From positions 558,001 through 622,000 of the forward strand of contig NZ_FWFO01000001.1 of NCBI RefSeq assembly GCF_900172225.1: a DNA stretch of 64,000 nucleotides. Direction: 5' to 3'. Within the stretch, counting starts at the first letter, position 1. Each line of letters starts with the position of its first letter. The stretch is from Falsiruegeria litorea R37. GTDB taxonomy: Bacteria > Pseudomonadota > Alphaproteobacteria > Rhodobacterales > Rhodobacteraceae. The notes under the pieces were generated by a model. The model did not search any database. It was not told where the DNA came from and saw only the letters and a list, made by a program, of their open reading frames with translations. The translations under genes and the position numbers were made by a program. Positions 60,331 to 64,000 of the stretch are shown here, in pieces.

Positions 60331-62040
60331 GTGCGCGATACCGGCACATCTCAAGGCGACGGCAGCGGTGACGTAGTGTTGGGCGACGATTGGGTCGCCC
60401 CGCAAAGCACCGTTTCGAAAGAGCTGCGGGTCAAGCGGGCCCGGCGCAGCTTGTTTTCGCTCAAAGGTTCGCCGCTGACACGTAAGATCATCACGTTCAA
60501 CCTGATTGCTCTCATCATTCTGGTTGCGGGAATTCTGTACCTCAGTGACTCACGTGATAGCCTGATCACTCAAAGAGCCGGGGCGCTGGTTGGCGAGACC
60601 CGGTTGGTTGCAGACGTTTTCGAAGCACAGATGCCCGAAGGCAGCCCGGTCAATCTGGCAACCGGAGACGGTATCGACGCAGCCGAAACGCTGAACGGGT
60701 TAAGCCTGCGTGCTGGTGTCGAAGTTTACGTCTATGACAGTGCCAACACATTGATTGCACACGGGACTGGCAATGAAGGCCCCGGATCATTGTCTAGCCA
60801 GGCGGACAAGAACGACGGGACGACATTCATCAGTGATACGTTGGCGGCTCTTTGGGGGGCTGTTTCCAGCCCGTTTTCAACGCCAGTGCAACAAACCGCA
60901 GCCGATCTTGAAACCGAGTTGCAGAAACTCGTGCCGTTGGCCCTGTCTGACGGCACCCAAGTTGAAGTCCTGCAGAATGTGGCAGGCGGGCGTGTTTTTG
61001 CAACCGCGACACCGATCGTGCAAAACGGCAACCCGGTGGGTGTTGTTGCGATGGCAAGCCCCTCGGGTGAGATTGACATGCTTGCCAAGCGCGAGCGTGA
61101 ACGAGTGTATCAGATGTTCATTGTCGCACTTTTGGTGTCTGTGGGGCTCAGCTTGGTCTTGGCGTCGACGATCGCAAATCCCTTGGCGGACCTTGCGGAA
61201 GCCGCCGAGTTGGGTCGCGATCGTAACGCGCGCAGGATGAACCCCGGCCGCATTCGTATCCCCGACCTTTCGGCACGCCCAGATGAGATCGGGCGGCTGA
61301 GTCGAGCGCTCCGTGGGATGGTCTCGGCGCTCTATACGCGTATTGATGGCAATGAGCAGTTTGCGGCAGACGTGGCTCATGAAATCAAGAACCCGCTGGC
61401 GAGCCTGCAGTCTGCTGTTGGTACGCTTCGGATGGTCAAGCGCGATGATCAGCGTGAAAAGCTGATGGAGGTGATCGAACACGACGTGCGACGCCTTGAT
61501 CGCCTGGTCAGTGACATCTCCAACGCCTCGAGGCTGGATGCTGAATTGGTCAAAGAAGACGAAACCCCCTTCGATCTTTTGGCGATGCTTGGCAATCTGA
61601 ACCAGTATCTGGGAGAGGATGCGCGCAGTAAGGGTATCGATTACATTACCGACCTGCCGCCCGAGCCCATCGTTCTTCATGGACTCGAGGCACGTTTGGC
61701 GCAGGTTTTTGTTAACCTTATTACCAATGCAATCTCGTTCTGCGAGGATGGTGACGCAATCCGGGTTTGGGCACGCAAAAGATCCAATCGGGTTCTGATT
61801 GTGGTCGAAGATACGGGGCCGGGAATTCCTGATCAGGCTCTGAGCAAGATCTTCAAGCGCTTTTATTCCCAACGCCCGGAAGAGCACTTTGGCAACAACT
61901 CGGGCCTTGGGCTTGCGATTTCAAAACAGATTGTCGAGGCTCATGGTGGTGTGATCTGGGCAGAAAACATTCGGCCCACCGAAGCGGATGTAACCTCTGA
62001 TCCATTGGGCGCTCGCTTTGTTGTGGGGCTTCCGGTTTGA
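60331..62040 (+). CDS. chvG: Sensor histidine kinase ChvG
   Basis: 569-residue inner-membrane kinase. A basic N-terminus is followed by TM1 (IITFNLIALIILVAGILYL), a periplasmic sensor of about 220 residues, TM2 (MFIVALLVSVGLSLVLASTIA), a HAMP domain, the DHp domain with His350 (FAADVAHEIKNPLASLQS) and the HATPase domain (VNLITNAISFCEDGD; VVEDTGPGIP; FGNNSGLGLAISKQIVEAHGG in part). GTG start at 60331 after AAGGGA. Cognate of ChvI. Confidence 0.95.
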   Translation: MRDTGTSQGDGSGDVVLGDDWVAPQSTVSKELRVKRARRSLFSLKGSPLTRKIITFNLIALIILVAGILYLSDSRDSLITQRAGALVGETRLVADVFEAQMPEGSPVNLATGDGIDAAETLNGLSLRAGVEVYVYDSANTLIAHGTGNEGPGSLSSQADKNDGTTFISDTLAALWGAVSSPFSTPVQQTAADLETELQKLVPLALSDGTQVEVLQNVAGGRVFATATPIVQNGNPVGVVAMASPSGEIDMLAKRERERVYQMFIVALLVSVGLSLVLASTIANPLADLAEAAELGRDRNARRMNPGRIRIPDLSARPDEIGRLSRALRGMVSALYTRIDGNEQFAADVAHEIKNPLASLQSAVGTLRMVKRDDQREKLMEVIEHDVRRLDRLVSDISNASRLDAELVKEDETPFDLLAMLGNLNQYLGEDARSKGIDYITDLPPEPIVLHGLEARLAQVFVNLITNAISFCEDGDAIRVWARKRSNRVLIVVEDTGPGIPDQALSKIFKRFYSQRPEEHFGNNSGLGLAISKQIVEAHGGVIWAENIRPTEADVTSDPLGARFVVGLPV

Positions 62041-62043
62041 TCC

Positions 62044-62496
62044 ATGCCGGGTGGTCCTGCTGATCAACCGACAATGACGACAATAATGCATGCCAGCTGC
62101 GTCTCGATGTCCGGCCAGGCCCTGTTGATCGTTGGGGATTCGGGCAGCGGAAAATCTGCTTTGGCTTTGCAGCTATTGGCATTTGGTTGCGATCTGGTCG
62201 CGGATGATAGGGTCTCTGTTTCAGTTGGTGCAGACGGTCTGACAGCAGAAGCTCCTCCCAGTCTACCCAAATTGATCGAGGCACGGGGTATCGGTTTGCT
62301 CCGGTCGGTGATATGTGAACCGGCAAGACTTTGTGCAGTTGTTGATATGAATACTCTTGAAACAGACCGCTTGCCTCCAGCGCGAAAATGGTCGCTGCTT
62401 GGACAGGACCTCCCCTTGTTTCTTAGGGTCGAAGGCCCACATTTCGCAGCCGCACTGGCTCAGATGATGAAATACGGTTGGTATGACCCGGAATGA
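62044..62496 (+). CDS. hprK: HPr kinase/phosphorylase, short alphaproteobacterial form
   Basis: 150-residue protein with only the C-terminal catalytic domain of HprK: P-loop GDSGSGKSA (31-39), ADDRVSV with the conserved Asp, and IEARGIGLLRSV. It phosphorylates HPr on Ser46; the target residue is present in the HPr gene at the window end. It follows chvG by 3 bp. The ATG at 62044 is used; ATG at 62074 is a possible internal start. Its stop overlaps rapZ by 4 bp. Confidence 0.9.
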   Translation: MPGGPADQPTMTTIMHASCVSMSGQALLIVGDSGSGKSALALQLLAFGCDLVADDRVSVSVGADGLTAEAPPSLPKLIEARGIGLLRSVICEPARLCAVVDMNTLETDRLPPARKWSLLGQDLPLFLRVEGPHFAAALAQMMKYGWYDPE

Positions 62497-63374
62497 CTGA
62501 GATCGCGGAAAAATCGAAACAGATCGTTCTGGTGACCGGGCCCTCAGGGGCTGGCCGAACAACAGCGATCCGTGTGCTTGAGGATCTGGAGTTCGAAGCC
62601 ATCGACAATCTTCCGATGGGGATGGTGACGCGTCTGGTCAAGGCATCGACTGCGGAGCGCCCTTTGGCGCTTGGCATTGATACCCGCAATCGCGATTTCA
62701 CCACGGCTGGATTTTTGGACCTTGTAGAGCATTTACGCGAATTCCCCGATACCGAGGCGACGACGCTGTATCTGGATTGTCGCGTAAAGGTTCTGTTGCA
62801 GCGGTTTTCCGAGACGCGGCGGAGGCATCCGATGGCGCCTGAGGATCGGCCCGAAGTGGGCATTCGCAGAGAGATGGATTTGCTTAGCGCAGTCAGGGAT
62901 GTCGCCGATTTCTTGATCGATACTTCGGATCTGAATGTCCATCAGCTGAGAGATGAGGTCGAGAGATGGTTCGCACCTGAAGGGGGGCGGCAGTTGGCCG
63001 TTTCCGTGCAGTCATTTTCTTATAAGCGTGGGTTGCCCACAGGCGTTGATATGGTTCTGGATTGTCGGTTCTTATCCAACCCCTATTGGGACCCCGCATT
63101 GCGCGCGATGGATGGACGGCACGCGGGGGTCGCTGAACACGTGAACAAGGACGAACGGTTTGAACCGTTTTTTAAGCGGGCCATGGATCTGATCCAGTTT
63201 TTGATTCCGGCCTATCAGGCTGAGGGAAAGACACATCTGTCGATCGCGTTTGGATGCACGGGTGGGCAGCATCGTTCGGTATTGCTTGCGGAAACCACGG
63301 CAAAGGCTCTTGCAGAGCAGGGCATGCAAGTGTCAATTAGGCACCGCGAACTGGAACGCCGCAAGGGCGATTGA
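62493..63374 (+). CDS. rapZ: RapZ/YvcJ family nucleotide-binding protein
   Basis: 293-residue P-loop protein of the RapZ family, which in E. coli adapts RNase E to the sRNA GlmZ. The Walker A reads GPSGAGRTT, with Arg22 in place of Lys. Conserved parts are FEAIDNLPMGMVTRLV, RRHPMAPEDRP, FLSNPYWDPALRAMDG and the C-terminal IAFGCTGGQHRSVLLAE. It overlaps hprK by 4 bp and belongs to the regulatory PTS block. Confidence 0.94.
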   Translation: MTEIAEKSKQIVLVTGPSGAGRTTAIRVLEDLEFEAIDNLPMGMVTRLVKASTAERPLALGIDTRNRDFTTAGFLDLVEHLREFPDTEATTLYLDCRVKVLLQRFSETRRRHPMAPEDRPEVGIRREMDLLSAVRDVADFLIDTSDLNVHQLRDEVERWFAPEGGRQLAVSVQSFSYKRGLPTGVDMVLDCRFLSNPYWDPALRAMDGRHAGVAEHVNKDERFEPFFKRAMDLIQFLIPAYQAEGKTHLSIAFGCTGGQHRSVLLAETTAKALAEQGMQVSIRHRELERRKGD

Positions 63375-63383
63375 GAGGCGGGA

Positions 63384-63776
63384 TTGATCGGAATAGTGAT
63401 CGTGGCACATGGGGGGCTGGCCAAGGAGTATCTGGCCGCCATGGAACATGTGGTCGGACAGCAAGCAGGTATGCGCGCCATCTCGATCGAGGCGGATCAT
63501 GATCGAGAGGAAAAGCAGCAAGAAATCTGCGCCGCAGCAGATGCTGTGGATTGCGGCGACGGGGTTATCATGGTCACCGACCTTTTTGGTGGCTCGCCAT
63601 CCAACTTGAGTTTGCGAGCCTGCACGCCGTCAGATCGCCGGATCCTATATGGTGCCAACCTTCCCATGCTCATCAAGCTGGCCAAGAGTCGCCATCTGCC
63701 AATAGCGGAGGCGGTGCGTGGGGCCATGGAAGCAGGCAAGAAATACATCAACATGCGCAATGTCGCGCCTGAATGA
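63384..63776 (+). CDS. PTS EIIA component, mannose family (regulatory PTS)
   Basis: 130-residue EIIA(Man)-type protein accepting phosphate on His9 (IVIVAHGGLAKEYL). Other conserved parts: VIMVTDLFGGSPSNLSL and the C-terminal EAGKKYINMRNV. It starts with TTG at 63384, supported by GAGAGGCGGGA just upstream. No EIIB or EIIC genes are nearby, so it is part of a regulatory, not sugar-transporting, phosphorelay. Confidence 0.93.
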   Translation: MIGIVIVAHGGLAKEYLAAMEHVVGQQAGMRAISIEADHDREEKQQEICAAADAVDCGDGVIMVTDLFGGSPSNLSLRACTPSDRRILYGANLPMLIKLAKSRHLPIAEAVRGAMEAGKKYINMRNVAPE

Positions 63777-63791
63777 CAACTTTGGTTTCAT

Positions 63792-64000
63792 ATGATTAAT
63801 CGAACGCTCAAAATCGAAAACGAAAAGGGTCTGCACGCCCGCGCCTCGGCGAAACTGGTCGAGGTGGTCGAAGGCTTTGACGCTTCGGCAGAGGTGTCCA
63901 AAGATGGCCTGTCGGCCTCGGGTGACAGTATTATGGGTCTTTTGATGTTGGCAGCGTCCCGCGGAACAACTATTGACGTCGAGACGTCTGGCCCGGATGC
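63792..64000 (+). CDS. ptsH: Phosphocarrier protein HPr (partial, runs off the window)
   Basis: The first 69 codons are present. His15 in KGLHARASAKLVE is the EI phosphorylation site, and Ser46 in GDSIMGLLMLAAS is the HprK target. The ATG at 63792 follows the EIIA gene by 15 bp with only a weak ribosome-binding site. The 3' end and any ptsI gene lie outside the window. With HprK and EIIA it completes the nitrogen/regulatory PTS module. Confidence 0.93.
   Translation, partial: MINRTLKIENEKGLHARASAKLVEVVEGFDASAEVSKDGLSASGDSIMGLLMLAASRGTTIDVETSGPD

Noticed and set aside
1-64000. CRISPR arrays, insertion sequences, prophage or rRNA/tRNA genes
   Set aside because: No regularly spaced direct repeats, no transposase or integrase genes and no rRNA or tRNA signatures were found on either strand.

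Overview
The window is a GC-rich chromosomal segment from an alphaproteobacterium of the Rhodobacterales, most likely the Roseobacter/Ruegeria group. This rests on the gene content: an F0 ATP synthase operon (atpI-B-E-B'-B) without F1 genes beside it, the pckA // chvI-chvG-hprK-rapZ-EIIA-HPr block, three tandem peptide deformylase genes before fmt, the rsh-pdxJ-acpS-lepB-rnc-era cluster, a long acyl-CoA dehydrogenase of the methylsuccinyl-CoA type, and many GNAT, LysR and DMT genes. It is mainly ordinary core chromosome. I see no phage, transposase, CRISPR array, rRNA or tRNA.

Layout. 0-4.3 kb: a leftward ffh - three GNAT genes - chorismate mutase - rpsP operon with a promoter and a hairpin-rich leader, ending in a gene cut by the window edge that resembles bluB. 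4.4-16.4 kb: accessory regulators and enzymes (TetR plus DMT exporter, trans-editing deacylase, adenylate-cyclase/TolB/TPR protein, azoreductase with LysR, DMT-GNAT, ArsR, LysR plus small protein, AraC plus SDR). 16.8-19.4 kb: F0 ATP synthase operon. 19.7-28 kb: GntR/aminotransferase pair, lipoprotein, smc, two small secreted proteins, lytic transglycosylase. 28-34 kb: cobalamin genes cobD-cobC, divergent receiver, glutathionyl-hydroquinone reductase, L,D-transpeptidase, PatB. 34-41 kb: def-def-def-like-fmt, membrane proteins, ureohydrolase, TRIC-type channel, rnhA, methyltransferase, ispH. 41-51.5 kb: NYN nuclease, folK, rpoZ, rsh, DUF2062, pdxJ, lysE, acpS, lepB, rnc, era, recO. 51.5-57.3 kb: META lipoprotein, mcd-like dehydrogenase, TauE, MttB homologue, membrane protein and winged-helix protein. 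57.6-64 kb: pckA and the ChvGI/regulatory PTS operon, cut off inside HPr.

The most unusual feature is a dispersed GC-rich intergenic repeat (about 100-220 bp) at six loci near 12.6, 19.5, 26.9, 32.3, 38.1 and 52.0 kb. Its stems covary between copies, its ends form short inverted repeats (GCTCCCGC), and it occupies every gap longer than about 110 bp between convergent genes in the window. Other items worth checking are a promoter-hairpin-terminator unit without an ORF at 57.40-57.52 kb (candidate sRNA), a peptide deformylase paralogue lacking its catalytic Cys and Glu, three spaced copies of a TCATAC-N6-GTATGA operator tying a TetR regulator to a DMT exporter, two TTAGCGCAA sites exactly 21 bp apart between pckA and chvI, a three-hairpin ffh leader, and a 14-codon leader ORF overlapping the folK start.
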